This document shows, in pieces, positions 1 to 8,883 of a DNA stretch of 41,054 nt. The DNA lies in contig JAHDEG010000014.1 in the NCBI GenBank assembly GCA_020628935.1, forward strand, positions 1-41,054, written 5' to 3'. How positions within the stretch are numbered: the stretch's first letter is position 1; every line of letters begins with the position of its first letter. This DNA is from Flavobacteriales bacterium. GTDB lineage: Bacteria; Bacteroidota; Bacteroidia; Flavobacteriales_G; JALEGO01. Position numbers and translations under genes: made by a program. The notes beneath the pieces were generated by a model. That model had not been told where the DNA came from, ran no database searches, and saw only the letters and a program-made list of their open reading frames with translations.

Positions 1-1477
1 AAGAAATATATGCTGCAGATACTCTTTCGGTATATGTAAAATAGTTTGTTCGGTTTTCATTTATAATTAATTGCTCGTTTATTTTATCGTAAAAATTCAA
101 GTTGTTTTGAGTTGTTACATCAGATAGCTTTAACCCGAAACCAATTTTTCCTGAAAATAAATTTTGTTCGTAATCTGTTTTCATTGTTTTAAGTGTGATT
201 TCACTTGCGTTGTCATTTACGTAATTTATTGTATTTAATACATTGCTAGAGGAAGCAATATCACTATAAACATTAAAAATATCAGAGTAATTGCTTCTTG
301 TAAAGTTCCCATAATCAACATCAATACTTAAGCTATGCCCGGTAGTATCGTTATAACGATAGTTTAAATTTATATTACCGTTTTGTCTGCTTCTTGTTTC
401 ATTAGAGCCTGCACTTAGGTTTTGAGTATAACCGATGGTTTCTGGACCTAGAAAAGTATTAGATCGACTTTCGGAGCTTGCATTGTTTACCATAGATCCG
501 TCAAGCGCAATGCCAATAGAATGTTTATTGTTTAAGGCGTAGTCACTACCAAACTTTAGATTATGAGATATTCCTGCACGTTTATGTATATCATTTCTTT
601 CAAAAACATTATTGTTTTGTTCTCTATAAAACGAACTAAAACTTCTGTGCTTTCTATTGTTAAAACTGTAATTAATAAAGCTATTTAGTTTGTTTTTTTT
701 ATAATTTCCAGTAATGGCTGCTTTGTATTTAGGGAAATAGTTACCCTGATTATAGCCTAAGTTAATAGTTGCGCTACTGCTTATTGTTTTTTGTTTTTTG
801 AGGATGATATTAATAATTCCTGCTTGACCTTGGGCATCGTATTTTGCAGATGGATTACTAATGATTTCAAATTTATCTATTTGAGAAGCGTCTAGGGTTT
901 CTAAATATGTTGCTAAATCATCCTGACTTAAAATACTTGGTTTACCATCAATATAAACAATTACTCCGCTGGTTCCTTTTAGTGAAATGTTGTTGCTATT
1001 ATCGAGTGTAACACCTGGCGCTTTTCTTAATAATTCTAAAGCGTCTGAGCCTGCAGCGTTTACAGTTCCTTCCACATTAAAAACAGTTTTATCTGGCTCA
1101 ACTTCAATGAGCGGCCGTATGGTGCTTACTTCTACTGTTTGTAAGTTGTTTAGCGCTTTTGAAAGTGTTATGGAGTTTAGGTTTATGTTATTGCCGATAT
1201 AGTTAATAGTATCGCTTTGGTAGTTTTTTAATCCTACGAAAGAGATTTTCAACAGGTATTTAGTGGGCTTTATTCCTTCTATTTCAAATTCACCATTTAA
1301 ATCTGTAGTGCCAGCCTTTTCTAATTTGTTACTCTGCGCGTTAACAAGGGCTACTGTAGCGAATGAAACGGGGAGGTCTTGATCATCAATAACTTTTCCT
1401 GTTATTTTTTGACTATAGCTTTGAAGGTTGAGTAATAAAAAAACCAAGATTAGGATGGATGTAATTTTATTTATCAT
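1..1477 (-). CDS. TonB-dependent receptor / outer-membrane beta-barrel family protein (C-terminus beyond window)
   Basis: I translated this frame by hand: it starts with ATG at 1477 and stays open to the window edge, giving about 492 codons with no stop, so the C-terminal barrel is missing. Residues 1-23 form a signal peptide (MINKITSILILVFLLLN, ending SYSQ). A carboxypeptidase-regulatory-like beta-sandwich follows (ITGKVIDDQDLPVSFATV, then a TTDLNGEFEIEGI segment). Next is a TonB plug-type domain with LLRKAPGVTLD, VYIDGKPSILS and NPSAKYDAQGQAGIINI. After that come alternating, Asn/Tyr-rich strands typical of a barrel. This order matches the Bacteroidota outer-membrane beta-barrel family, which takes up nutrients or other ligands with TonB. 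The ligand cannot be told. It starts 6 bp after the stop of the GH3-like gene, so it is probably cotranscribed with it. Confidence 0.88.
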   Translation of the reverse strand, partial: MINKITSILILVFLLLNLQSYSQKITGKVIDDQDLPVSFATVALVNAQSNKLEKAGTTDLNGEFEIEGIKPTKYLLKISFVGLKNYQSDTINYIGNNINLNSITLSKALNNLQTVEVSTIRPLIEVEPDKTVFNVEGTVNAAGSDALELLRKAPGVTLDNSNNISLKGTSGVIVYIDGKPSILSQDDLATYLETLDASQIDKFEIISNPSAKYDAQGQAGIINIILKKQKTISSSATINLGYNQGNYFPKYKAAITGNYKKNKLNSFINYSFNNRKHRSFSSFYREQNNNVFERNDIHKRAGISHNLKFGSDYALNNKHSIGIALDGSMVNNASSESRSNTFLGPETIGYTQNLSAGSNETRSRQNGNINLNYRYNDTTGHSLSIDVDYGNFTRSNYSDIFNVYSDIASSSNVLNTINYVNDNASEITLKTMKTDYEQNLFSGKIGFGLKLSDVTTQNNLNFYDKINEQLIINENRTNYFTYTERVSAAYIS

Positions 1478-1483
1478 CTTTTC

Positions 1484-2977
1484 TTAAATATTTTTTGTGA
1501 GCTTATCAGCGATTGCTCTATTGTTTGCTAATCTTGGTAATTTGTTCTGTCCGCCAAGCTTTCCTTCTTGTTTCATGTAGTTTTTAAAGCTGTTGCCTTT
1601 AACAAGGGTAATGCTTAACGGTTGTAATATTTTTCCTTTAATTAAATCAGCATAGTAGGGGTTTTTAGAACACATTATTTGATCTAAATGTTGTTCAAAC
1701 TGTTTTATGTTTTTTGGAGGATTAGAAAAATCGATAAGCCACTCATGATAAGGTAATCCGTTCGGGTTTTCTAATTGAGGTGCAACATGAAAATCTGTGA
1801 TTTCGCATTGATGTTTTTCACAAACCTTAGCAATTGCCCCTTCAACTTCTTCGGCAATTACATGTTCACCAAATGCTGAGGTAAAATGCTTTGTTCTTCC
1901 GGCTACAACAATTCTGTAAGGGTTTAATGAAACAAACTCAACCATATCTCCAATATTATATCCCCACAAGCCAGCATTTGTGTTGAGTATTATGGCGTAT
2001 TTAACACCTAGTTTTACGTCTTTTAATGATATTCGTGTTGGCGGATCTTCATGTATTTGTTCTGCAGGAATAAATTCATAAAAGATTCCTTCGTTTATCA
2101 CTAGTAACAAACCTGGTTGGTTTAATTTATCTTGAAAGGCCATGAAACCTTCTGAAGCCGGAAACAATTCAATGGAATCAACATCCCTACCAATTAGCCG
2201 TTTGAATGTATTTTTATACGGCCTGAAATTAACTCCTCCATAAACAAAGAGTGAAAAATTGGGAAAGAGTTCTTTAATTGATGATTTGTTCGTTTTTTCG
2301 AGCAGTTTTTCAAAATACATTTTGACCCATGGGGGTATTCCGCTAATTAGCGTCATGTTTTGATTTTGAGTTTCTTGTACAATGGCATCAACTTTTTCCT
2401 CCCAGTCTTTTATAGTATTGGCTCGGTAGGATGGCATTCTGTTTTTTAATAGATATTTAGGAACATGATGCGCCACTATACCAGATAATCGACCAGTTTT
2501 AATAGAGTTTATTGTTTCCAAAACCGGACTGCCTTGTAAAAAAATCATTTTGCCATTTACAAAGTCGGTGTTTTGTGATTCTGCGATATAATTTAGTAAA
2601 GCTCTTCGAGCAGTTTTAATGTGATTATGGATGGATTCTCTGGTAATAGGAATGTACTTAGCTCCTGAGGTTGTGCCAGAGGTTTTACAAAGATAAATTG
2701 GTTTCCCTGGCCAAAGCATGTTCAATTCCCCTTCTTTTATTTTATTTATGTAGGATGAAATTTGCTCGTAGTCTCGTACCGGTACTTGTTTTTTAAATTG
2801 TTCATAATTTGTGATTGTATTAAAATTATGATCTTTACCGAAAGCTGTTTTTTTACCGTTTTTTAAAAGCGATTTAAATACTTTTTCTTGTTCTATAATG
2901 GCGTTTTTGGCAGCACGATCAATTTTACGTTTAACGATTTTGGCATATGCGTAAGCTATAGTGGATTTTAAAGACAT
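1484..2977 (-). CDS. GH3 auxin-responsive-promoter family protein (acyl-adenylate-forming enzyme-like)
   Basis: This 497-residue protein has an ATG start. It carries the adenylate-forming signature SGTTSG at residues 100-105, followed by KYIPIT, and later an acidic ASEGF segment and LNTNAGLWGYNIGDMVEF in the central adenylation region. Together these match the GH3 family. Plant GH3 enzymes conjugate amino acids to acyl acids through acyl-adenylates; bacterial homologues are common in Bacteroidota but their substrates are mostly unknown. There is no signal peptide, so it is probably cytoplasmic. It lies 8 bp after the M28 lipoprotein gene and 6 bp before the TonB receptor gene, which suggests one transcript. 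The family call is firm; the reaction is inferred only from the fold. Confidence 0.85.
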   Translation of the reverse strand: MSLKSTIAYAYAKIVKRKIDRAAKNAIIEQEKVFKSLLKNGKKTAFGKDHNFNTITNYEQFKKQVPVRDYEQISSYINKIKEGELNMLWPGKPIYLCKTSGTTSGAKYIPITRESIHNHIKTARRALLNYIAESQNTDFVNGKMIFLQGSPVLETINSIKTGRLSGIVAHHVPKYLLKNRMPSYRANTIKDWEEKVDAIVQETQNQNMTLISGIPPWVKMYFEKLLEKTNKSSIKELFPNFSLFVYGGVNFRPYKNTFKRLIGRDVDSIELFPASEGFMAFQDKLNQPGLLLVINEGIFYEFIPAEQIHEDPPTRISLKDVKLGVKYAIILNTNAGLWGYNIGDMVEFVSLNPYRIVVAGRTKHFTSAFGEHVIAEEVEGAIAKVCEKHQCEITDFHVAPQLENPNGLPYHEWLIDFSNPPKNIKQFEQHLDQIMCSKNPYYADLIKGKILQPLSITLVKGNSFKNYMKQEGKLGGQNKLPRLANNRAIADKLTKNI

Positions 2978-2985
2978 TTATAGCT

Positions 2986-4020
2986 TTATTTTTCACTGTA
3001 TAGAACTTCTAATACCGTTTGGCCAACTGCTTTTAATGTTGGCTTATGAATTACATCCATATTATCGTTATGTGTATGGTGAAACGATCCAAAATCTCGC
3101 GTTCTGGTATCATAATGTATGATATCGATTGTTGGTATTTTAGCTATAGTATTTATGTAGTAATGATCATCAGTAATACCGTAGCCTTCTGTGTCTTGCG
3201 TAAAGTAGTCTGCATAGCCTAAGTAAGCTGCTTTGTTCCAAACTTTTGCTACAATATCTGCTGCATACCGCATAGAATGCCCTTCTTTAGGGAAAGTTGC
3301 ATTTTTTGCTCCTACCATATCAAGTAATATTCCATATTTTGGAGCGTAATTTTCACCAAATGGAATGTTTTTAGACCAATATTGTGCGCCCAGAGCCCAG
3401 GTGTCTGTTTTTCCACTGTTACTGCCATTAGGTTCTCCATAATCTTCAGCATCTAAAAAAACGATATCAACTCCTATGTTTGGCTGCTCGTTATGTGTGC
3501 TAGTGGCTCTTACAATTTCCAATAAAACACCAACTCCGCTTGCTCCGTCATTGGCACCTAATATTGGCTCTGTTTGTTTAATAACGTCTCTGTCGGCAAT
3601 ATGTCTTGTATCCCAATGGGCGAAAAGTACCACTCGTTGGTTGGCGTTTACATTATATCTTCCCATTATGTTTTGTGATTTCAAAATTTTATTGTCGTAG
3701 CTTTTTAAGCTTGCTTTTTGTACTACTGTTTCCCAGTTGTACTTGCTAAGCTGGTTTTCTAAGTAAGCGGCACATTCTAAATGGGATGAAGTATTTGGTA
3801 CTCTTGGACCAAAATTTACTTGAGCTTGAATAAAGTTATAAGCGCTATCCGCATTAAAACGAGGAGCTTTAACGGTATGAGAAGTTGTGACAGGTTTTTC
3901 TTGAATAGTATTTTTTTTCTCGGTTTCGCAACTAAATAAACAAAGGGCGAAAACGATTAGTATGCTTTGATATACGGAATTATTCAAAATTGATTTATTA
4001 TTTATGATTTTACTTCCCAA
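2986..4020 (-). CDS. M28-family lipoprotein, glutaminyl-peptide cyclotransferase (QC)-like
   Basis: The protein has a hydrophobic N-terminal segment ending in the lipobox LFSC, so it is predicted to be a lipoprotein. The M28 core follows: [25 protein letters not shown] (metal Asp), FLDAEDYG (metal Glu), [13 protein letters not shown] and [10 protein letters not shown] (metal His). The HWDTR, LDAEDYG and W-LGAQYW combination is closer to bacterial glutaminyl cyclases than to M28 aminopeptidases. QCs convert N-terminal Gln to pyroglutamate and need one zinc. There is no in-frame ATG. The start given is TTG at 4020, which overlaps cysS by 19 bp and keeps two lysines before the hydrophobic stretch; another TTG at 3987 would remove the overlap and the lysines. 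Cyclase rather than peptidase activity is an inference from these motifs. Confidence 0.8.
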   Translation of the reverse strand: MGSKIINNKSILNNSVYQSILIVFALCLFSCETEKKNTIQEKPVTTSHTVKAPRFNADSAYNFIQAQVNFGPRVPNTSSHLECAAYLENQLSKYNWETVVQKASLKSYDNKILKSQNIMGRYNVNANQRVVLFAHWDTRHIADRDVIKQTEPILGANDGASGVGVLLEIVRATSTHNEQPNIGVDIVFLDAEDYGEPNGSNSGKTDTWALGAQYWSKNIPFGENYAPKYGILLDMVGAKNATFPKEGHSMRYAADIVAKVWNKAAYLGYADYFTQDTEGYGITDDHYYINTIAKIPTIDIIHYDTRTRDFGSFHHTHNDNMDVIHKPTLKAVGQTVLEVLYSEK

Positions 4021-5471
4021 CTTGTTCCTTCTCTGCTATCTTTTAAGGTAACACCTATTTTTGCTAGATGATCTCTTATGCTATCAGATAATGTGAAGTT
4101 TTTGGCTCGTTTAGCTTCTTTTCTAAGATCTATAAGTACGTTCATTATTTCATTGGAGATATCTGTACTTGTGTTTTTTGTTTCTGAATTTTTTAAACCA
4201 AGAATTTCAAATACGAAGGTTTCGAATGTGGTTTTTAGCAGAGTTAAGTTTTTTTCATTAATAAATTGTAAGTTCTTATGGATACTATTAATTATTTTAA
4301 CCATATCAAATATTGATGCTAATACAATTGGGGTATTAAAATCATCATTCATTGCTTTATAGCAAGCCTCTTTTGTTGGTTGAATATCAACGCCTTCGCC
4401 ATTTGGTTTAAGAGTAATTAATACTTTATGCGCGTCAAGTATTCTGTTTAGACCTTTTTCTGCTGCTTTTAATCCTTCATTAGAAAAATCTAAAGTACCA
4501 CCATAATGAGCTTGAAGCATGAAGAAACGAATTGTCATTGCTGAATAAGCTTGTTCGAGCAATTTGTGGTTTCCGCTAAAAAATTCATCAAGATTTATAA
4601 AATTGCCTAACGATTTTCCCATTTTTTTACCGTTAATGGTAATCATGTTGTTGTGCAACCAATATTTTACCGGGGCTTTACCGCCAGAGCCAACAGATTG
4701 TGCTATTTCACATTCGTGGTGAGGAAAGAGTAGATCCATTCCTCCTCCATGAATATCAAATTCTTGACCTAGGTATTTAGTGCTCATGGCAGAACATTCG
4801 ATATGCCAACCAGGGAAACCATCACTCCAAGGAGAGGGCCATCTCATAATATGTTCTGGTGATGCTTTTTTCCAAAGGGCAAAATCCGCAGAATTTCTCT
4901 TTTCTTCTTGTCCGTCAAGTGTTCTTGTTTCTGAGAGTAAATCTTCTACTTTCCTTCCAGATAATTGTCCGTAGGGATGATCTTGGTTGTATTTTTCTAC
5001 ATCAAAATAAACTGAACCATTAGCCACGTAGGCATATCCGTTTTTTAAAATTTCTTCTACCATATTTATTTGTTCAATAATATGACCAGAAGCTCTAGGT
5101 TCGATAGTTGGTGGCAAAACATTAAGTTTAGCCATGTTTTCGTGGTAGATGAGGGTGTATTTTTGAACCACTTCCATAGGTTCGAGTTGTTCTACTCTCG
5201 CTTTTTTTGCTATTTTGTCTTCACCAGCATCAGCATCGTTCTCTAGGTGGCCAACATCTGTAATGTTTTTTACATATCTTACTTTGTACCCTACATGTAA
5301 TAGGTAACGGTAAATTACATCAAAAACAACCGAAGGCCTTGCATGCCCTAAATGAGGCGGGCCGTAAAGTGTGGGGCCACACACATACATACCTACATGT
5401 GATTTATTAATGGGTACAAACTTTTCTTTTTTACGACTAAGCGTATTGTAAACCTGTATATTTTGAGTCAT
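4002..5471 (-). CDS. cysS: cysteinyl-tRNA synthetase
   Basis: This class I aminoacyl-tRNA synthetase charges tRNA-Cys in the cytoplasm. Counting from ATG at 5471 it has 489 residues. The HIGH motif is HLGH at 40-43 and KMSKS is KMGKS at 283-287. Zinc ligands expected for CysRS are present as C31, C226, H251 and E255. The anticodon-binding helical domain fills the C-terminus. A longer TTG-initiated form (from 5504) is possible, but the first 11 residues look like untranslated leader, and [10 protein letters not shown] is a normal CysRS beginning. The 3' end overlaps the start region of the M28 lipoprotein gene, so the two are likely cotranscribed. Nothing odd was seen. Confidence 0.97.
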   Translation of the reverse strand: MTQNIQVYNTLSRKKEKFVPINKSHVGMYVCGPTLYGPPHLGHARPSVVFDVIYRYLLHVGYKVRYVKNITDVGHLENDADAGEDKIAKKARVEQLEPMEVVQKYTLIYHENMAKLNVLPPTIEPRASGHIIEQINMVEEILKNGYAYVANGSVYFDVEKYNQDHPYGQLSGRKVEDLLSETRTLDGQEEKRNSADFALWKKASPEHIMRWPSPWSDGFPGWHIECSAMSTKYLGQEFDIHGGGMDLLFPHHECEIAQSVGSGGKAPVKYWLHNNMITINGKKMGKSLGNFINLDEFFSGNHKLLEQAYSAMTIRFFMLQAHYGGTLDFSNEGLKAAEKGLNRILDAHKVLITLKPNGEGVDIQPTKEACYKAMNDDFNTPIVLASIFDMVKIINSIHKNLQFINEKNLTLLKTTFETFVFEILGLKNSETKNTSTDISNEIMNVLIDLRKEAKRAKNFTLSDSIRDHLAKIGVTLKDSREGTSWEVKS

Positions 5472-5491
5472 TATATAACCGTTAGTGTTTA

Positions 5492-5499
5492 CAAAAGTA
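5492..5499 (-). promoter_or_regulatory. candidate -7 element for cysS operon
   Basis: The minus strand reads TACTTTTG here, matching the Bacteroidota TAnnTTTG consensus, about 20 nt upstream of the cysS ATG. No convincing TTG -33 element was found at the usual spacing, so this is tentative. The rest of the stretch to 5655 holds no gene that I can see. Confidence 0.35.
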
Positions 5500-5655
5500 A
5501 GCAATATACGAGAGGATTATGCTTGAAAGTGTTGGGTAACTAATAAAGACCATTAAAATTAATACCCCGGATTAGTTTAATTCAGAAATGTTTTGATGGA
5601 AATAGAATGTAAATTAATGGGCCAATAATAAAAGTGCTAATGTATTTATGGTGCT

Positions 5656-6309
5656 TTAAACCTTAATTAGACCTTCAGAAATAGCATGTTTGACTAATGC
5701 GGCACTGTTTTTAGCGCCCGTTTTATCGAGCATATTTCTTCTGTGAGATTCAACTGTTCTTTTACTTAGAAATAGCTTTTCGGCAATTTCTTCATTTGTT
5801 AATCCATCTGAAATATGATGTAAAACTTCAATTTCTCGTTCAGATAATTCAGACTCTAGTTTTACTTTTTTATTAATTGGCTTGACATTTAATGCGATAA
5901 AATTATCAATCATTTTATGTTTAACATCCTTGCTAAAATAGTATTCACCTGAGGCGATTAATTTAATGGCTTCAACAAGTTCATCTTCTCTACATGTTTT
6001 TAAAATATAGCCATTTGCACCAGCGCTCAACATTTTTGTTATGTTGCGGTGGTCATCATTCATTGATAAAGCCAGAATTTTAACTTCGGTACTTTTTTTA
6101 CGGATATCTTCAGTTGCTTTTATGCCATTTTTAAGTGGCATACTTATATCCATAATGATCATGTCAGGAGATAATTCTTTGAATTTTTGCAACGCCTCTA
6201 TACCATTGGTTGCTTCCCCAATAATATTGATTTTATCAATTTTTTGGATCATTCCTTTGAGTCCGTCTCTAAACAGATCGTGGTCGTCTACTAGTAAAAC
6301 ATTGGTCAT
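5656..6309 (-). CDS. NarL/FixJ-family response regulator
   Basis: This 217-residue regulator has an N-terminal receiver domain with acidic pair D8/D9, phosphoacceptor D54 (MIIMDISMP) and conserved K104 (GYILK). A LuxR-type helix-turn-helix occupies about residues 154-200 (LSEREIEVLHHISDGLTNEEIAEKLF, recognition helix near KRTVESHRRN). Such proteins bind DNA as phosphorylated dimers. It starts 2 bp after the stop of the receiver-kinase gene, so that kinase is almost certainly its partner. Target genes cannot be read from the sequence. All key residues are intact. Confidence 0.95.
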   Translation of the reverse strand: MTNVLLVDDHDLFRDGLKGMIQKIDKINIIGEATNGIEALQKFKELSPDMIIMDISMPLKNGIKATEDIRKKSTEVKILALSMNDDHRNITKMLSAGANGYILKTCREDELVEAIKLIASGEYYFSKDVKHKMIDNFIALNVKPINKKVKLESELSEREIEVLHHISDGLTNEEIAEKLFLSKRTVESHRRNMLDKTGAKNSAALVKHAISEGLIKV

Positions 6310-6311
6310 TA

Positions 6312-7355
6312 TTATACCTTTATTCTCAGAATTACAGAGGTTCCTGTTGGAACATTATTTACAAATTTAACATTTCCATTTAAAGCCTTAACTCTAGATC
6401 GAATGTTTTTTATACCTATGCCTCTCGTTTTTGATGCAGTACTTGATAAATCCATACCAATACCGTCATCTTTAACACTAATATGTAATATATCCTTTTT
6501 TTGTCTAAAATCAATATTTATATTTTTTGGTTTGGCGTGTTTGGTAGCATTTAACAATAATTCATTAATAACTCTTAGTATTTGCAGCTCTTCGTTTTGA
6601 TTTAATGATTTTATTTTTCCGGATACATTTAAGCTAATGGTTGTATCTGACTGTTCGTTGTACCTGTCGCACATATTAGCTATTGAGCTTATTAGTCCTT
6701 CTTCCTCAATAAAAGGGGGTAATAAATCGTGCGAGGCCGAGCGAAACTCGTCTATGATCATATCAATTAGCTTAACAATGTAGTTTTTTGTTTCAATCTC
6801 AATTTGATTGCTGCTACTTGCTGTTACTTTTAATTTTAGTAGGGAAATTATTTGCCCCAAACCGTCATGTAAATCTTGCGCAATTCGTTCTCTTTCTTTT
6901 TCTTGTCCGTCTATTAGGGCTCTAACTTCTCTTTTTTTTGATTTATTTAAAGCTTCTTTTGCATTTTGTAATTCAATTAAGAGTTTGTTTCTTTCTATTG
7001 CGTACAGTATTGTTTTTTTAAGAACAACTGCAGTGTATTGACTTTTTACGAGATAATCTTGTGCACCAATTTTAATGGCCTTGACCCCAATATTAATATC
7101 GTCTAAGCCTGTTATAATAACTATTGGAATTTTAGGAAAATACTTTCTAATACTTATTAAGCCCGAAAGATCTGACCTTGGATCAAGGCTTAAATCGAGA
7201 AAAACGATATCAAATTTTTGTTCTTTTAGGAGTTTAAGTAAACCTGTGAAGGTCTCTGACCACTGGAGTTTTACGTTTTTTATTTCGGAAGCTTTAAGGA
7301 GCTGTTGAAATATTAAATAGTCAGATTTTAAATCTTCACCTAAAAGCACATTCAT
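6312..7355 (-). CDS. soluble receiver-HisKA_3 hybrid histidine kinase
   Basis: The protein has 347 residues and no membrane segment. Residues 1-115 form a receiver domain (E7/D8 acidic pair, phosphoacceptor D54 in FLDLSL, K104 in YLVKS). A probable coiled-coil linker follows (about 116-150). The HisKA_3 dimerisation domain has the H-box RERIAQDLHDGLGQ with H163. The HATPase domain has an N-box (NELLLNATKHA, 264-274), G1 (DDGIG, 296-300) and G2 (RGIGIKNI, 311-318). The kinase should phosphorylate the NarL-type regulator encoded 2 bp downstream. Its input seems to be phosphorylation of its own N-terminal receiver by another kinase, rather than a ligand. Upstream is the hairpin that terminates the phosphohexomutase operon. 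Confidence 0.93.
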   Translation of the reverse strand: MNVLLGEDLKSDYLIFQQLLKASEIKNVKLQWSETFTGLLKLLKEQKFDIVFLDLSLDPRSDLSGLISIRKYFPKIPIVIITGLDDINIGVKAIKIGAQDYLVKSQYTAVVLKKTILYAIERNKLLIELQNAKEALNKSKKREVRALIDGQEKERERIAQDLHDGLGQIISLLKLKVTASSSNQIEIETKNYIVKLIDMIIDEFRSASHDLLPPFIEEEGLISSIANMCDRYNEQSDTTISLNVSGKIKSLNQNEELQILRVINELLLNATKHAKPKNINIDFRQKKDILHISVKDDGIGMDLSSTASKTRGIGIKNIRSRVKALNGNVKFVNNVPTGTSVILRIKV

Positions 7356-7409
7356 ACTTTAAAAATATGAAATAATTTTAAGGCAAAATATTATTGGAGT
7401 ATAAATAAA

Positions 7410-7456
7410 AAAGCCAGTTTAATTACTTGTATTTGGTAAGTAATTAAACTGGCTTT
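7410..7456 (-). terminator. intrinsic terminator after phosphohexomutase gene
   Basis: A perfect 19-bp inverted repeat has arms at 7410-7428 (AAAGCCAGTTTAATTACTT) and 7438-7456 with a 9-nt loop. On the minus strand the stem is followed by a T-rich stretch (TTTATTTATAC). It lies 20 bp beyond the stop of the phosphohexomutase gene and before the kinase start, so it separates the two transcripts. Confidence 0.85.
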
Positions 7457-7475
7457 GCAATTAATTTAAAGCTTG

Positions 7476-8882
7476 CTACAAGATAGCCTTGTGTGTTGCT
7501 TTTAAGATATTTTCTGCTGAAGCTTTGTCTTTGCTTTCTGAGTACGTTCTTAAAACAGGTTCTGTGCCTGAAGGTCTTATCATAACCCATTCACTGTTGT
7601 TAAAATAGAATTTATAACCATCTAAATCATCTGTTTTTTCAACTTTATAGTCTCCAAATGCTTTGTAATCTCCTTGTTTACATTTTTCAACTATTTGTTG
7701 TTTTTGAGCTTCAGGTAGTTTTAAATCTATTCTTTGAAATGCAAACGATCCTACTTCCTCATAAATTTCTTCTATAAGTTGTTTTATGCTTTTGCCCGTT
7801 TTAGCCATAAATTCGATTACTGTTAAGCCAATCCATAAGCCGTCTCTTTCTGGTATGTGACCTTTAATTGCAATTCCTCCAGATTCTTCTCCTCCTACTA
7901 AAACATCTTCATTAATCATGATGCCACAGATGTATTTAAAACCGATTGGTACAATATCTAGATCTAAGTTGTGCTTATCGCAATATGTTTGAATTTTTAC
8001 TGTAGAAGAAAAACCTGTACATACTTTACCTGTCATGTTTTTGTACTTTGTTAGGTAGTGAATTAACAATAAAATAGTGTGGTGAGAGTCTATGAAATTT
8101 CCTTCGCCATCCATTAATCCAATTCTATCTGCATCTCCATCAGTAATTAATGCTAAATCTATATTGTTTTCACTTTTAATAAAATCTGAAAAATCACCTA
8201 GGTTTTTCATTATTGGCTCCGGTGCAATGCCGTTAAATGTAGGGTTGTGTTCGCAATGGTAAAATGTTGCATTGGGCATTATTCTTTTAAAGGCACGTTG
8301 CCCTGAACCGTACATTGCGTTATAAGCAATTTTCAAGCCTGATTTTTCTATGGCTTCTAAGTCGAAGTTTTTCTGAACGTGAAGGCAGTATATTCCTTCT
8401 AAATCAATATATTCTACATCTCCTTTTGCACGATACTCATCTACCGATATTTCGTCTAGGTTATAATTAATTGTTTCAGGTATTATATCTTCAATTGCTT
8501 GAACGTCATCTACTAATAAAGGGCCTCCGTAATTTCCTTTTAGCTTGTAGCCGTTGTATTCTGCAGGATTGTGGCTTGCGGTTATTATAACACCTATATT
8601 AGTATTTAATTTATTTGCACCGTATGATATCATTGGGGTGGATACATAACCATCTGCCATGTAAACTTTAATTCCGTTTTTTGAAAACACCTTTACGGCT
8701 GTTTCGACAAACAACTCTCCTCCAAACCTGCAGTCATGACCAATTACAATGGAAGGATTTTTACTGTTTTTATTTTTCACCCATTGGCTAACTGCCTCGC
8801 TTACTCTGGCTACGTTTTCGGTTGTAAATTCTTTTGCAATAATTGCTCTCCACCCGTCTGTTCCGAATTTTATTTTTGTCAT
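7476..8882 (-). CDS. phosphoglucomutase/phosphomannomutase family protein
   Basis: This 468-residue alpha-D-phosphohexomutase interconverts hexose-6- and hexose-1-phosphates. It shows all four family signatures: the phosphoserine loop TASHNP with S103, the metal loop DGDADRIG (D248, D250, D252), the sugar-binding GEESGG near 334, and the phosphate-binding RPSGTEP near the C-terminus. ATG start. It follows mltG by 1 bp and is the last gene of the dapF-mltG cluster. The substrate (glucose, mannose or glucosamine phosphate) cannot be decided here. A mannose-1-phosphate guanylyltransferase is encoded about 12 kb away, which makes mannose-1-phosphate supply one possibility. Confidence 0.93.
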   Translation of the reverse strand: MTKIKFGTDGWRAIIAKEFTTENVARVSEAVSQWVKNKNSKNPSIVIGHDCRFGGELFVETAVKVFSKNGIKVYMADGYVSTPMISYGANKLNTNIGVIITASHNPAEYNGYKLKGNYGGPLLVDDVQAIEDIIPETINYNLDEISVDEYRAKGDVEYIDLEGIYCLHVQKNFDLEAIEKSGLKIAYNAMYGSGQRAFKRIMPNATFYHCEHNPTFNGIAPEPIMKNLGDFSDFIKSENNIDLALITDGDADRIGLMDGEGNFIDSHHTILLLIHYLTKYKNMTGKVCTGFSSTVKIQTYCDKHNLDLDIVPIGFKYICGIMINEDVLVGGEESGGIAIKGHIPERDGLWIGLTVIEFMAKTGKSIKQLIEEIYEEVGSFAFQRIDLKLPEAQKQQIVEKCKQGDYKAFGDYKVEKTDDLDGYKFYFNNSEWVMIRPSGTEPVLRTYSESKDKASAENILKATHKAIL

Positions 8883-8883
8883 T

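Noticed and set aside
987-1202. Plus-strand reading frame over the start of the left-edge gene
   Set aside because: It is antisense to the plug domain of the TonB receptor, whose minus-strand frame runs open for 492 codons with recognisable domains.
7356-7409. TAnnTTTG promoter before the receiver-kinase gene
   Set aside because: The closest match on the minus strand (TAATATTTTG) has two extra bases between TA and TTTG, so I did not call it.
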